Source: Streptomyces violaceorubidus
GTDB taxonomy: Bacteria; Actinomycetota; Actinomycetes; Streptomycetales; Streptomycetaceae
DNA length: 64,000 bases
Direction of reading: 5' to 3'
Assembly (NCBI RefSeq): GCF_000717995.1
Contig: NZ_JODM01000028.1
Coordinates: 19,673 to 83,672, forward strand
This document shows positions 40,673-49,529 of this stretch, one piece after another. Under the pieces are notes generated by a model. The model searched no databases, was not told the origin of the DNA, and was given only the letters and a program-made list of their open reading frames with translations. Each line of letters begins with the position of its first letter. The stretch's first letter is position 1. Position numbers and translations under genes: made by a program.

Positions 40673-41500
40673 TCACACCGTGGGCAGCCAGTCCACCTTC
40701 CCGGCGAGCAGCCCGTAGCCGACGAAGGCCCCGATGTCGAGCAGCGAGTGGGCCACCACCAGCGGGCCCACCCGCCCCCAGCGGCGGTACAGGTAGACGA
40801 AGACCACGCCCATCACCATGTTGCCGACGAACCCGCCGATCCCCTGGTAGAGGTGGTACGAGCCGCGCAGCACCGAGCTGGCCGCCAGCGACGCGCCCGT
40901 GCTCCAGCCGAGCTGGTCGAGCCGGCGCAGCAGGTAGCCGACGACGATGACCTCCTCCAGGACGGAGTTCTGCACCGCCGAGAGGATGAGCACGGGGTAC
41001 TTCCACCACACGTCGGGCAGCGCCTCGGGTACCACGGTGAGGTTGAAGCTGAGGCCGCGGGCGGCCAGGTAGAAGGCGATGCCGGTGCTGCCGATGACGG
41101 CGGCGACGGCGGCCCCGCGGCCGAGGTCCGGCCACGGGCGGGTGCGGTCGAAGCCGAGGGTGCGCAGGCTGTGCCCCTCGCGCAGCAGGAAGTGCGCGAC
41201 GAGGGCGACCGGGACGAGTGCCGTGGTGATCCCGAAGAGCTGCCAGGCCAGGTCGAGCCAGGGCCGGCCCGGCGCCGCGGAGGCGTTGAGGGTCGCCGCC
41301 TGGTCCTTGAGCCCGCCCGGCCGGGTGAGCGAGCCGACGAAGCTGATGAGGGCGGAGACACCGCTCGCGCCGAGCGACAGCGCGAGCACGAGCAGCGTCT
41401 CGTCACGCAGGATCCGCCGTGAGAGCCGCTCCTCGGTCAAGGGCTGTTCACCGAGTCGCTTCTGAGGGAACGCGTCGTCCACCGGGCCCGCCTCCGCCAT
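40673..41500 (-). CDS. CPBP-family intramembrane metalloprotease
   Basis: A 275-residue polytopic membrane protein of the CAAX protease/bacteriocin-processing (Abi) family. Motif 1 is SVLEEVIVVGYLLRRL with the paired Glu and Arg, motif 2 is SSVLRGSYHLYQGIGGFVGN with the His, and motif 3 is VVAHSLLDIGAF with His and Asp. About seven hydrophobic segments precede and include these. Members cleave membrane-associated or prenylated peptides or act in self-immunity; the target is unknown. The ATG at MAEAGPVDD was taken; another in-frame start two codons upstream is possible. Confidence 0.9.
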   Translation of the reverse strand: MAEAGPVDDAFPQKRLGEQPLTEERLSRRILRDETLLVLALSLGASGVSALISFVGSLTRPGGLKDQAATLNASAAPGRPWLDLAWQLFGITTALVPVALVAHFLLREGHSLRTLGFDRTRPWPDLGRGAAVAAVIGSTGIAFYLAARGLSFNLTVVPEALPDVWWKYPVLILSAVQNSVLEEVIVVGYLLRRLDQLGWSTGASLAASSVLRGSYHLYQGIGGFVGNMVMGVVFVYLYRRWGRVGPLVVAHSLLDIGAFVGYGLLAGKVDWLPTV

Positions 41501-41581
41501 GCACACCTGCCTCCAGCTGGGACGTCACAGCTTGCCCGATCAGTATGGGGCGGCGCGCGGCGGGGGCGGTCCCGGCGGCGG

Positions 41582-43099
41582 TCAGCTCAGCGGCACCGCT
41601 TCGGGCAGGCCCACCGGCCACAGGTGCACGGGGTCGCCCTCCCGCATCAGCTCGACGTAGCGGCGGGTCGTGGCGGCCAGGGCGGCCTCCCGGGACAGAC
41701 CCGCCTCCAGCGCCCGGTGGAAGGTGGCCGCCTGCCACGAGGCGCCGTTGACCCGACGCCGGCACCGCTCCTCGATCACGCCGAGGTAGAAGTCCCGGTC
41801 GGCGGGCTCCACGCCCCAGGCGTCCAGGCCCGCCTCGGCGAGCGGCAGCAGTTCGTCGCGGACGAGGACGGCGGCGTCGACCTCGGTGGTGCCGCCGAGA
41901 CGCCCGCGCCGGGGCCACTCGAAGCGGGCGTCGATGCCGTGCCGGCACGCGGCCTCGAAGTTGGCGGCGGCGGCCTCGAACGGCAGCCGGGTCCACACCG
42001 GCCGGGACTCCTCGGCGAGCGCGCGTACGACGCCGTAGTAGAAGGCGGCGTTGGCGATGACGTCGGTGACGGTGGGGCCGGCGGGCAGCACGCGGTTCTC
42101 GACGCGCAGGTGCGGGACGCCGTCGGCGATGTCGTAGACGGGGCGGTTCCAGCGGTAGACGGTGCCGTTGTGCAGGACGAGCTCGGAGAGCGAGGGCACC
42201 CCGCCGGCGTCGAGGACCTCCAGCGGGTCCTCGTCGTCGCAGATGGGCAGCAGGGCCGGGAAGTAGCGCCGGTTCTCCTCGAACAGGTCGTAGGCCGAGG
42301 TCACCCACCGTTCCCCGAACCAGGTGCGCGGCCTGACCCCCTGGGCCTGCAGTTCGGGCGGGCGGGTGTCGGTGGACTGCTGGAACAGCGGGGGCCGGGA
42401 CTCCCGCCACAGTTCGCGGCCGAAGAGGAAGGGCGCGTTGGCGCCGAGGGCGATCTGCGCGGCGGTGACGGCCTGGGCCGCGTTCCACACGGCGGCGAAG
42501 CGGTCCGGGGTGACCTGCAGGTGCAGTTGCACCGAGGTGCAGGCGGCCTCCGGGGCGATCGACTTGGAGGTGCAGGTCAGGCGCTCGATGCCCTCGATGT
42601 CGAGGGTGAAGTCCTCGCCGCGGGCGGCCACGATCTGTTCGTTGAGCAGGGCGTAGCGGTCGACCGCGGAGAGGTTGGACGAGACCAGGTCGTCCCGGTC
42701 CAGCGTCGGCAGAATGCCGATCATCGCGATTCCCGCGTCCACCTCGCCCGCCTTGCGGTCCGCATATGCCAGGGACGTACGGATCTCCTCGGCGAGCCGG
42801 TCGAATACCCGGCCGCCGAGGCGGTGGGGGGCAATGTTGACCTCGAGGTTGAACATGGCGAGTTCGGTCTGGAAGTCACGGCTCGCGATGCGTTCGAGGA
42901 CTTGCGCATTCAACATTTTCGGCATCCCGTCGGCACCGACGAGATTCAATTCGATCTCCAGCCCCATCAGGTTCTTGGGACGGTCGAACCGCTTCTCCGC
43001 CAGAAGTCGCTCCAGACCCGTCAGGCACCGCTGGAGCTTCTCGCGGTAGCGCTGGCGATCGGACAGGTCGAACTGACCTGCCACGACCTTCTCCCCCAT
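41582..43099 (-). CDS. Glutamate-cysteine ligase family protein
   Basis: A 505-residue protein of the GCS2/carboxylate-amine ligase family (YbdK/EgtA-like). Recognisable parts are LMGLEIELNLVGADG near residue 45 with the metal-binding Glu residues, ELAMFNLEVNIAPHRLGG near 78, CTSVQLHLQVTPDRFA near 187 and LRVENRVLPAGPTVTDVIAN near 328. It likely forms a gamma-glutamyl or similar amide with ATP; glutathione is absent from Streptomyces, which use mycothiol, so a role in another gamma-glutamyl compound (for example in ergothioneine-type synthesis) is more plausible. AAGGGA precedes the ATG by 7 bases. The 559 bases upstream hold no gene. Confidence 0.85.
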   Translation of the reverse strand: MGEKVVAGQFDLSDRQRYREKLQRCLTGLERLLAEKRFDRPKNLMGLEIELNLVGADGMPKMLNAQVLERIASRDFQTELAMFNLEVNIAPHRLGGRVFDRLAEEIRTSLAYADRKAGEVDAGIAMIGILPTLDRDDLVSSNLSAVDRYALLNEQIVAARGEDFTLDIEGIERLTCTSKSIAPEAACTSVQLHLQVTPDRFAAVWNAAQAVTAAQIALGANAPFLFGRELWRESRPPLFQQSTDTRPPELQAQGVRPRTWFGERWVTSAYDLFEENRRYFPALLPICDDEDPLEVLDAGGVPSLSELVLHNGTVYRWNRPVYDIADGVPHLRVENRVLPAGPTVTDVIANAAFYYGVVRALAEESRPVWTRLPFEAAAANFEAACRHGIDARFEWPRRGRLGGTTEVDAAVLVRDELLPLAEAGLDAWGVEPADRDFYLGVIEERCRRRVNGASWQAATFHRALEAGLSREAALAATTRRYVELMREGDPVHLWPVGLPEAVPLS

Positions 43100-43658
43100 G
43101 GAAGAGTCCCTTCTCGGAGCGATGAGTGGAAGATCCGGCCGCCGCTGGCCGGTGGCCGGTCAGGTGGGATGATGCCCAGCCGAAGCGATCGATAACGTCC
43201 CCGGACCGGACCGGCAGCCGCTACGCTGTGCCGGTGTGACCGGTGGCACATTCACCGGGCATGGCGCGCGGAGCAGTTTCCCGGGCCGGTAACTCGTGAA
43301 AAACGCCGACGACAATTGGCCGACCGCTCGGTGAGCATTCCCGGAGGTCATCGCGGTACACCCGGTCCGAAAGCCGGAAAATTCTCGCATATCGGCGGCC
43401 GAATTCAACCTTGTACTGGTTACCCGGATCGGCTAGCCGAAACACAGTGTGAACACATGTCGTATAAACTCCGCGGACAAGGCAGCGGATCGGCGCCCAC
43501 GGTCGAAGGATCCTGCCGTCGCGCCGCCGCGCGGCAGGCCTCTCCCGCATCTCGGTTCCCGGACCCGGCCCCTGCCTTCCCCAGCTCTGTGAGCCGACAG
43601 CGTCGTCCGCCCTGCTCCGCCCTCGTGCCACCGTGCCTTCGAATGAGAGGCGACCCTC
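43100..43658. other. Gene-free interval
   Basis: This 559-base gap between divergent genes has no supported coding frame; its frames lack ribosome binding sites and coding bias. It is relatively AT-rich, with a possible plus-strand promoter (TTGTAC near 43411, 17-base spacer, TAGCCG) and a TATAAA at about 43464 following the dyad-like ACACAGTGTGAACACATGT. It may therefore hold long leaders, promoters or an unrecognised small RNA. Nothing firmer can be said. Confidence 0.5.
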
Positions 43659-44243
43659 ATGCCCCTGCGTGTCCCCCAGGCCCCCGTGCCCGCCCTGCGC
43701 TCCGTCCTCACCGCCCTCTCCTCGCCCACCGCGGTCCGCGAGGCCCGGACCCCCGCGCTGCTCGGCGCCCAGGGACCCGCCACACCCGAACTGCCGCTTC
43801 CGGTGCACGTGCTCGACCGGGTCACGGCGCAGGGCGTGGCGGCCACGCGGCTGGCCGGGTGGCGGTTCCACATCCGCTGCGGGGAGCGTGTGGTGGCGGC
43901 GGCGGAGACGATGTTGACGCCGGACGGCTGGGCCTTCTCGCACTTCTTCGAGGGCCCCTACGTCGCCTCGACCGAGCGCGCGCTGCGGCAGGCCGAGTCG
44001 GTGACCCAGCCCTACCAGCCGCGCCTGCTCTCCGTTCCCGAGCTGTACATGCTGACGCTGTGGCTGCACGGCGACTGCACCGCGGACGCCGGCGCCGGTC
44101 ACCCCGCGGCCAACGACCTGCTGGTGCCGCTGGCACCGGCCCCGCCCGGCATCGCGGCGCACCGGCCGCACCGGGTCGCCGAACTGCTGCCGGTCCTCAC
44201 CCACCGGGTGACGCCGACGCGCCTGCTGGGTTCCCCCGCCTGA
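43659..44243 (+). CDS. Conserved hypothetical protein
   Basis: A 194-residue protein of unknown function starting MPLRVPQAPVPALRSVLTAL with a central segment RLAGWRFHIRCGERVVAAAE and GWAFSHFFEGPYVASTERAL, then PRLLSVPELYMLTLWLHGDC. It has no signal peptide, membrane helix or enzyme motif that I recognise. Leu/Ala-rich composition and a stable codon bias make it a real gene. The 5' end of the frame follows GAATGAGAGG, giving an AGAGG ribosome binding site 7 bases before the ATG. It follows the gene-free interval. Confidence 0.78.
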   Translation: MPLRVPQAPVPALRSVLTALSSPTAVREARTPALLGAQGPATPELPLPVHVLDRVTAQGVAATRLAGWRFHIRCGERVVAAAETMLTPDGWAFSHFFEGPYVASTERALRQAESVTQPYQPRLLSVPELYMLTLWLHGDCTADAGAGHPAANDLLVPLAPAPPGIAAHRPHRVAELLPVLTHRVTPTRLLGSPA

Positions 44244-44529
44244 CCTGCCCCGCCGCACCTCTCCCCCGCCCACCCGCGCGGACTAGCCCCATCCGGCCAT
44301 GCCGAACCACCCGAAGTGACAGTGCTGTTGAGCTGAACCGTCCGCGCGGGTGACGCGTCATCAACCTGTGAGAAGCGGTGCTGCGAAATACCTGCGGATC
44401 GACGCCCGTGGGGCAACACTGGGTTCGGAACGACTCACACAACGGGGGGCGGCCATGAACGAAGCTTCACGCCGCGGGACAGACCAGACAACGAACACAC
44501 CCATCACCACGGACCGAGAGACCCCACTC

Positions 44530-44733
44530 ATGTGCCAGCACCAGCCACCGTGCCCCTCAGCCGTCTCCGCCGACCGGGAGTCCGCCCGTCTCGTGGCGCA
44601 CCACCCGGAGCAGGGCTGGAGCCTGCTGTGCAACGGTGTCGTCCTCTTCGAGGACACCGGTGAGCTTCTGCCGGACGGTCAGGCCATCGCCCCGCATCGC
44701 CCCGTCGGCGCGGGCCTGACGACAGCCGCCTGA
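44530..44733 (+). CDS. DUF5999 family small protein
   Basis: A 67-residue Streptomyces-specific protein beginning MCQHQPPCPSAVSADRESAR and containing the near-invariant HHPEQGWSLLCNGVVLFEDT followed by GELLPDG and APHRPVGAG. Function unknown; the N-terminal Cys/His (CQHQPPC) could bind a metal. Homologues usually start at this Met, but an in-frame ATG 75 bases upstream has a better GGGGGGCGG ribosome binding site and would add 25 Thr-rich residues, so the start is uncertain. A strong hairpin terminator follows. Confidence 0.85.
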   Translation: MCQHQPPCPSAVSADRESARLVAHHPEQGWSLLCNGVVLFEDTGELLPDGQAIAPHRPVGAGLTTAA

Positions 44734-44772
44734 CCACCCGCCGGGGCGGCGCCACCGCGCCCGGTGCATCTC

Positions 44773-44808
44773 GGGGCCGGCCCGCAGCCATGGCTGCGCA
44801 CCGGCCCC
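44773..44808 (+). terminator. Nested hairpin terminator
   Basis: Outer arms GGGGCCGG and CCGGCCCC enclose the inner palindrome GCAGCCATGGCTGC, 39 bases after the DUF5999 stop. Confidence 0.7.
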
Positions 44809-44960
44809 CACGCGCGTCCTGGGACGGTCACTGCGCGTCATCTGCCCTCACCGACGGGGTGACGGCCCGGTTTCCTGGTCCGGAACGCCTTCCCCCGCGC
44901 GCCCCGTTTCCGGAAGACTCCTGGAGATTGCGGTCGGTCTCGGCGGGGGTGGGGAAAGTG

Positions 44961-46019
44961 GTGGCGGACGAAACCCGGGCCGAAACGGCCTCCGGCCGCC
45001 CAGGCAGGGTCACGATCACGGACATCGCCCGCCGCGCGGGCGTCTCGGTACCGACCGTGTCCCGCGTCGTGAACGGCCGCTCGGACGTGTCGCCCGGCAC
45101 CAGGGCGCGGGTGGAGGAACTGCTGCGCCGGCACGGGTACCGCAAGCGCGCCGCGGCACCCGGCCGCCGGGCCGGACTGATCGACCTGGTCTTCAACGAC
45201 CTGGACGGCCCCTGGGCCGTGGAGATCATCCGCGGGGTCGAGGAGGTGGCCCACGCCGCCGGGGTCGGCACCGTGGTCTCCGCGGTCCACGGACGCTCGG
45301 GCGACGCCCGTCAGTGGGCGCGCAATCTGCGGGCCCGGGCCTGTGACGGCGTCGTTCTCGTCACCTCCGCCCTGGACCCCGTGCTCCACCAGGAGCTGCG
45401 GATCCTCGGCGTACCGCTGGTCGTCGTCGACCCGGCGGGCTCCCCCGCCCTCGACGTGCCGACCGTCGGCGCCGCCAACCGGTCGGGCGCTCTGGCGGCC
45501 ACCGAGCACCTGCTGGCTCTGGGACACCGCAGGATCGGCCTGATCGCCGGGCCGCCGCGGCTGCTGTGCTCGCGGGCCCGCCAGGACGGCTACCGCGCCG
45601 CCCTGGAGGACGCCGGCATCGCGGTGGACGAGTCCCTGATCGTCCCCGGCGACTTCCGCCACGAATCGGGGTTCGCGGCCTGCGGCGCCCTGCTGGGCCG
45701 GCCCGAGCCGCCGACGGCCGTCTTCGCGGCCTGCGACCAGATGGCGCTCGGCGCGATCGAGGCGCTGCGCCGGCGGGGCCTCAGGGTGCCGCAGGACATG
45801 AGCGTCGTCGGTTTCGACGACCTCCCGGAGGTCCGCTGGTCGGCCCCGCCCCTGACGACCGTGCGCCAGCCGCTCGCCGACATGGGCAGGGCTGCCGCGC
45901 GTACCGTGCTGTGCCAGCCCCGCGACGAACGGCCGGACCCGCCGCGGGTCGAACTGGGCACGGACCTGATCCTCCGTTCCAGCACGGCACCCCCGCCCGG
46001 GGCGGCGGCCTCCGACTGA
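44961..46019 (+). CDS. LacI-family transcriptional repressor
   Basis: A 352-residue LacI/GalR regulator. The N-terminal helix-turn-helix is RVTITDIARRAGVSVPTVSR with hinge RVVNGRSDVS; the periplasmic-binding-like sensor domain spans about residues 78-345 (AGLIDLVFNDLDGPWAVEII, GHRRIGLIAGPP, VVGFDDLPEVRWSAPPLTTV). The pattern suggests a sugar-responsive repressor, but no sugar genes are adjacent; the target may be distant. GTG codons at 44958 and 44961 follow GGGGAAA; the second gives better spacing. Whether it binds the LacI-type palindrome near 23.66 kb is untested. Confidence 0.92.
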   Translation: MADETRAETASGRPGRVTITDIARRAGVSVPTVSRVVNGRSDVSPGTRARVEELLRRHGYRKRAAAPGRRAGLIDLVFNDLDGPWAVEIIRGVEEVAHAAGVGTVVSAVHGRSGDARQWARNLRARACDGVVLVTSALDPVLHQELRILGVPLVVVDPAGSPALDVPTVGAANRSGALAATEHLLALGHRRIGLIAGPPRLLCSRARQDGYRAALEDAGIAVDESLIVPGDFRHESGFAACGALLGRPEPPTAVFAACDQMALGAIEALRRRGLRVPQDMSVVGFDDLPEVRWSAPPLTTVRQPLADMGRAAARTVLCQPRDERPDPPRVELGTDLILRSSTAPPPGAAASD

Positions 46020-46113
46020 GCGCTCCCGCGATCCTCACCCTCGTCGCCGCCGGCGCCCGGCGTCGGCGGGCCCCGAGTCCGACGTCGCGCTCCCGCGGCC
46101 TATCGTGACCGGC

Positions 46114-46509
46114 ATGCAGTCCTACACGATCGGCCAGGCGGCGCGGCTGCTCGGCGTCAGCCCGGACACCGCGCGCCGCTGGGCCGACGCGGGCCGGATC
46201 ACCACCCGCCGCGACGAGGGCGGGCGGCGCGTCGTCGACGGACGCGACCTGGCCGCGTTCTCGGTCGAACTCGCCCGTTCCGGCGGCGCCGACGAGGAGA
46301 CCTCGCACACCTCGGTCCGCAACGCGTTTCCCGGGATCGTGACCGCGATCAAGCTCGGGGACGTCGCCGCCCAGGTCGAGATCCAGGCCGGTCCGCACCG
46401 GCTCGTCTCCCTGCTGACCAGGGAGGCGGTGGAGGAACTCGGCCTGGAGGTCGGCGTGGAGGCCACCGCCCGGGTGAAGTCGACGAATGTCCATATCGAC
46501 AGGACGTGA
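46114..46509 (+). CDS. HTH-Mop (TOBE) molybdate-responsive regulator
   Basis: A 131-residue fusion: residues 1-45 form a MerR/excisionase-type helix-turn-helix (SYTIGQAARLLGVSPDTARR then WADAGRITTRRDEGGRR), and residues 66-130 form one Mop/TOBE domain (RNAFPGIVTAIKLGDVAAQV then LVSLLTREAVEELGLEVGVE and STNVHI) that binds molybdate or tungstate. It is an alternative architecture to ModE and stands directly upstream of modABC, so it is the probable molybdate sensor of that operon. An in-frame GTG nine bases upstream is another possible start. Confidence 0.9.
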   Translation: MQSYTIGQAARLLGVSPDTARRWADAGRITTRRDEGGRRVVDGRDLAAFSVELARSGGADEETSHTSVRNAFPGIVTAIKLGDVAAQVEIQAGPHRLVSLLTREAVEELGLEVGVEATARVKSTNVHIDRT

Positions 46510-46588
46510 TCGCCCCGCCGGATGACGCGCGACGGCACCCCGGAGACCGTGCGAACGCACATGCCAGTCTTTTGTCACACGTAGCTTG

Positions 46589-46601
46589 CTCATGCGATGA
46601 G
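46589..46601 (+). promoter_or_regulatory. Candidate regulator site upstream of modA
   Basis: CTCAT-GCG-ATGAG is a perfect 5-3-5 inverted repeat 112 bases upstream of modA, with TATGAT (a good -10-like hexamer) about 30 bases downstream of it. It is the best candidate for binding by the HTH-Mop protein; no E. coli-type Mo box is present. Confidence 0.4.
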
Positions 46602-46712
46602 ACAGGAGACATACCCCTCGCAGATGCGGAAGTATGATCGACGCAATGGGGGGCACCGTTCACTCGGCCGCCGAGCGGTCGGCACCTGCCCAGAACGCCG
46701 AGGGAGTGGCCC

Positions 46713-47552
46713 GTGATGACCCGTTCCGTGCCCAGGATCCACCGCATCCGCCGAACCGCGCGGATGGCCGCCGCCGGAGCCGCCGCGCTGCTGGCCCTGA
46801 GCGCGTGCTCGTCGTCCTCGGACACGGACTCCGACTCGGGTACGGACTCCGCCGCCTCGTCGTCCTCCGCAAAGCTCTCCGGCCAGGTCACCGTCTTCGC
46901 CGCCGCCTCGCTCAAGGAGAGCTTCACGACCCTCGGCGAGACCTTCGAGAAGCGGCACCCGGGTACCGAGGTCACCTTCAACTTCGCCGGCAGCGACACC
47001 CTGGCCGCCGGCATCATCGGGGGTGCCCCCGCTGACGTGTTCGCCTCCGCCAGTCCGAAGACGATGGCCACCGTGACCGACGCCGGTGCCGCGGCCGGCA
47101 CCCCCGCCACCTTCGTGCGCAACCAGCTGGAGATCGCCACCCTGCCCGGCAACCCCGACCACGTCTCCTCCCTGAAGGACCTCACCGGGTCCGGCCTCAA
47201 GGTCGTGCTGTGCGACCGGAACGTGCCGTGCGGCGCGGCGGCCCGGAAGGCCCTGGAGGCCGCCGGCCTCGAACTCACCCCGGTCTCCTACGAGCAGGAC
47301 GTCAAGGCCGCCCTCACCAAGGTCGAGCTGAAGGAGGCGGACGCCGCGGTCGTCTACAGGACCGACGTGAAGGCCGCCGGCGGGAAGGTGACGGGCGTCG
47401 ACTTCCCGGAATCGGCCGAGGCGGTCAACGACTACCCGATCACCCTCCTCAAGGACGCCCCCAACGCCGACGCGGCCAGGGCGTTCGTCGAGCTGGTGAA
47501 GTCCGCCGAGGGGCAGCGGGTGCTCACCGGAGCCGGGTTCCGCACCCCGTGA
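46713..47552 (+). CDS. modA: Molybdate-binding lipoprotein ModA
   Basis: A 279-residue molybdate/tungstate-binding protein of the ModABC transporter. The signal ends in the lipobox LSAC (Cys32), followed by a Ser/Asp-rich linker and the mature domain: TVFAAASLKESFTTLGETFE, VTFNFAGSDTLAAGIIGGAP, ADVFASASPKTM, and the C-terminal DYPITLLKDAPNADAARAFV. The Ser and Ala/Val residues in AAASL and GSD match oxyanion ligands of ModA. The GTG (or the ATG after it) follows GAGGGAG. Its stop overlaps the modB start by four bases. Confidence 0.95.
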   Translation: MMTRSVPRIHRIRRTARMAAAGAAALLALSACSSSSDTDSDSGTDSAASSSSAKLSGQVTVFAAASLKESFTTLGETFEKRHPGTEVTFNFAGSDTLAAGIIGGAPADVFASASPKTMATVTDAGAAAGTPATFVRNQLEIATLPGNPDHVSSLKDLTGSGLKVVLCDRNVPCGAAARKALEAAGLELTPVSYEQDVKAALTKVELKEADAAVVYRTDVKAAGGKVTGVDFPESAEAVNDYPITLLKDAPNADAARAFVELVKSAEGQRVLTGAGFRTP

Positions 47553-48409
47553 CCGAGTCCGCCGCGCCGAAGCCCGCACCGACCGGAGCCGACCCCGGGA
47601 CCGGTGGACCGCGCCGTTCCCGCCGCCGGGGGCGCACCGTGCCGCTCCCCTTGCTGGTGCCCGCCCTGCTCGGCCTGGCCTTCCTGCTGCTGCCCCTGCT
47701 CGCCCTCGTGATCCGCGCACCGTGGAGCGGTCTGTCGGAGCAGCTGTCGAGCCCCGAGGTGTGGCAGGCCCTGCGGCTGTCGCTGCTGTGCGCGACGTCC
47801 GCGACCGTGCTGAGCCTGCTGGTGGGCGTGCCCCTGGCCTGGCTGCTGGCCCGAACCGACTTCCCCGGCCGTGGGTTCGTCCGTGCGCTGGTGACGCTGC
47901 CGCTGGTGCTGCCGCCGGTGGTGGGCGGCGTCGCGCTGCTGCTGGCCTTCGGACGGGACGGGGTCATCGGGCAGTGGCTCGACGCCTGGTTCGGGATCAC
48001 CCTGCCGTTCACGACGACGGGCGTCGTCCTCGCGGAGACGTTCGTGGCGATGCCGTTCCTGGTCATCAGCGTGGAGGGCACCCTGCGCGCCGCCGACCCG
48101 CGCTACGAGGAGGCCGCCACCACCCTGGGCGCCTCCCGCTTCACCGCGTTCCGCCGGGTGACGCTCCCGCTGATCGCGCCGGGCATCGCGGCGGGTGCCG
48201 TGCTGGCCTGGGCGCGGGCCCTGGGCGAGTTCGGGGCGACGATCACGTTCGCGGGCAACTTCCCCGGTCGGACCCAGACCATGCCGCTGGCCGTCTACCT
48301 CGCCCTGCAGAACGACCCGGCGGCGGCGATCGCCCTCAGCCTGGTGCTGCTGGCCGTCTCCATCGCCGTACTGGCAGGTCTGCGGGACCGCTGGATGAGT
48401 GCGTCATGA
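47549..48409 (+). CDS. modB: Molybdate ABC transporter permease ModB
   Basis: A 286-residue permease with a Pro/Arg-rich cytosolic N terminus and about six membrane helices. The binding-protein-dependent transport loop (EAA loop) reads EEAATTLGASRFTAFRRVTL followed by PLIAPGIAAGA, and GEFGATITFAGNFPGRTQTM is the typical ModB segment. It forms the membrane channel for molybdate with ModC. The GTG start overlaps the modA stop and the modC ATG overlaps its stop, so the three genes are translationally coupled. Confidence 0.95.
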   Translation: MTESAAPKPAPTGADPGTGGPRRSRRRGRTVPLPLLVPALLGLAFLLLPLLALVIRAPWSGLSEQLSSPEVWQALRLSLLCATSATVLSLLVGVPLAWLLARTDFPGRGFVRALVTLPLVLPPVVGGVALLLAFGRDGVIGQWLDAWFGITLPFTTTGVVLAETFVAMPFLVISVEGTLRAADPRYEEAATTLGASRFTAFRRVTLPLIAPGIAAGAVLAWARALGEFGATITFAGNFPGRTQTMPLAVYLALQNDPAAAIALSLVLLAVSIAVLAGLRDRWMSAS

Positions 48410-49503
48410 CCGACACCGGTGAACGGAAGGCCGCCATGGACGCCCCCGAAGCCCCTCGGAGCGAGGTCGGCCTGGACGCCCGGCTCGTCGTGGACCGCGG
48501 CACCTTCCGCCTGGACGTCGCGCTCACCGCCGCGCCCGGCGAGGTCGTGGCCCTGCTCGGACCCAACGGCGCGGGCAAGACCACCGCCCTGCGCGCGCTC
48601 GCCGGTCTGGTCCCGCTCAGCGGCGGCCACCTGCGCCTGGACGGCGCCGAGCTGGACCGTACGCCGCCGGAGTCCCGCCCGGTCGGCGTCGTCTTCCAGG
48701 ACTACCTGCTCTTCCCGCACCTGACCGCCCTCGACAACGTCGCCTTCGGACCGCGCTGCCGGGGCGCGCGCAAGGCGGAGGCCCGGGCGCGGGCCGCCGC
48801 GTGGCTGGACCGCATGGGGCTGGCCGGTCACGCGGATGCCAAACCGCGCCGCCTCTCCGGCGGCCAGGCCCAGCGCGTCGCGCTCGCCCGCGCCCTGGCC
48901 ACCGGTCCCCGGCTGCTCCTGCTGGACGAACCGCTCGCGGCCCTGGACGCCAGGACCAGGCTGGAGGTGCGGGCCCAGCTGCGCCGCCATCTCGCCGAGT
49001 TCGAGGCCGTCGCCGTCCTGGTCACGCACGACCCGCTGGACGCCATGGTGCTGGCCGACCGGCTGGTCGTCATCGAGGACGGCGCGGTCGTCCAGGAGGG
49101 CGGGCCCGCCGACATCGCCCGCCGGCCCCGCACGGACTACATCGCCCAGCTGGTCGGCCTGAACCTCTACCGGGGACGGGCCGAGGGCCACACCGTGCGG
49201 CTCGGCACGGGCCCCGCCATCACCACCACCGAGGACCTGGCGGGCCCGGTCTTCGTCGCGTTCCCGCCGAGCGCCGTGACCCTGTACGGCGCGCGCCCCG
49301 CCGGCTCCAGCGCGCGCAACCTGTGGCGCTGCGAGGTCGCGGGCCTGGAGTCCCACGGCGACCAGATCCGTGTGGACCTCACGGGCGAACTCGCGCTCGC
49401 CGCCGACCTCACCACGGTCGCCGCGGCCGAGCTGGGCCTGCACCCGGGCGCACCGGTGTGGGCGGCGGTGAAGGCGACGCAGACCCACGCATACCCGGCA
49501 TAG
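48406..49503 (+). CDS. modC: Molybdate ABC transporter ATPase ModC
   Basis: A 365-residue ATPase. Walker A is GPNGAGKT (about residues 52-59), the Q-loop is VVFQDYLLFPHL, the signature is LSGGQAQRVALARAL, Walker B is LLLLDEPLAALD and the switch His is in LVTHDPLDA. Residues about 290-362 form a C-terminal TOBE/Mop domain (RNLWRCEVAGLESHGDQIRV ... PVWAAVKATQTH) used for regulation by the oxyanion. It powers molybdate uptake with ModAB. Confidence 0.95.
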   Translation: MTDTGERKAAMDAPEAPRSEVGLDARLVVDRGTFRLDVALTAAPGEVVALLGPNGAGKTTALRALAGLVPLSGGHLRLDGAELDRTPPESRPVGVVFQDYLLFPHLTALDNVAFGPRCRGARKAEARARAAAWLDRMGLAGHADAKPRRLSGGQAQRVALARALATGPRLLLLDEPLAALDARTRLEVRAQLRRHLAEFEAVAVLVTHDPLDAMVLADRLVVIEDGAVVQEGGPADIARRPRTDYIAQLVGLNLYRGRAEGHTVRLGTGPAITTTEDLAGPVFVAFPPSAVTLYGARPAGSSARNLWRCEVAGLESHGDQIRVDLTGELALAADLTTVAAAELGLHPGAPVWAAVKATQTHAYPA

Positions 49504-49529
49504 CGCCTCGCCCGGGCTACGGTGCCCCC

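Noticed and set aside
46634..47035. A 133-codon frame overlapping the modA promoter
   Set aside because: Composition is Arg/Gly/Asp-rich and it overlaps modA in another frame.
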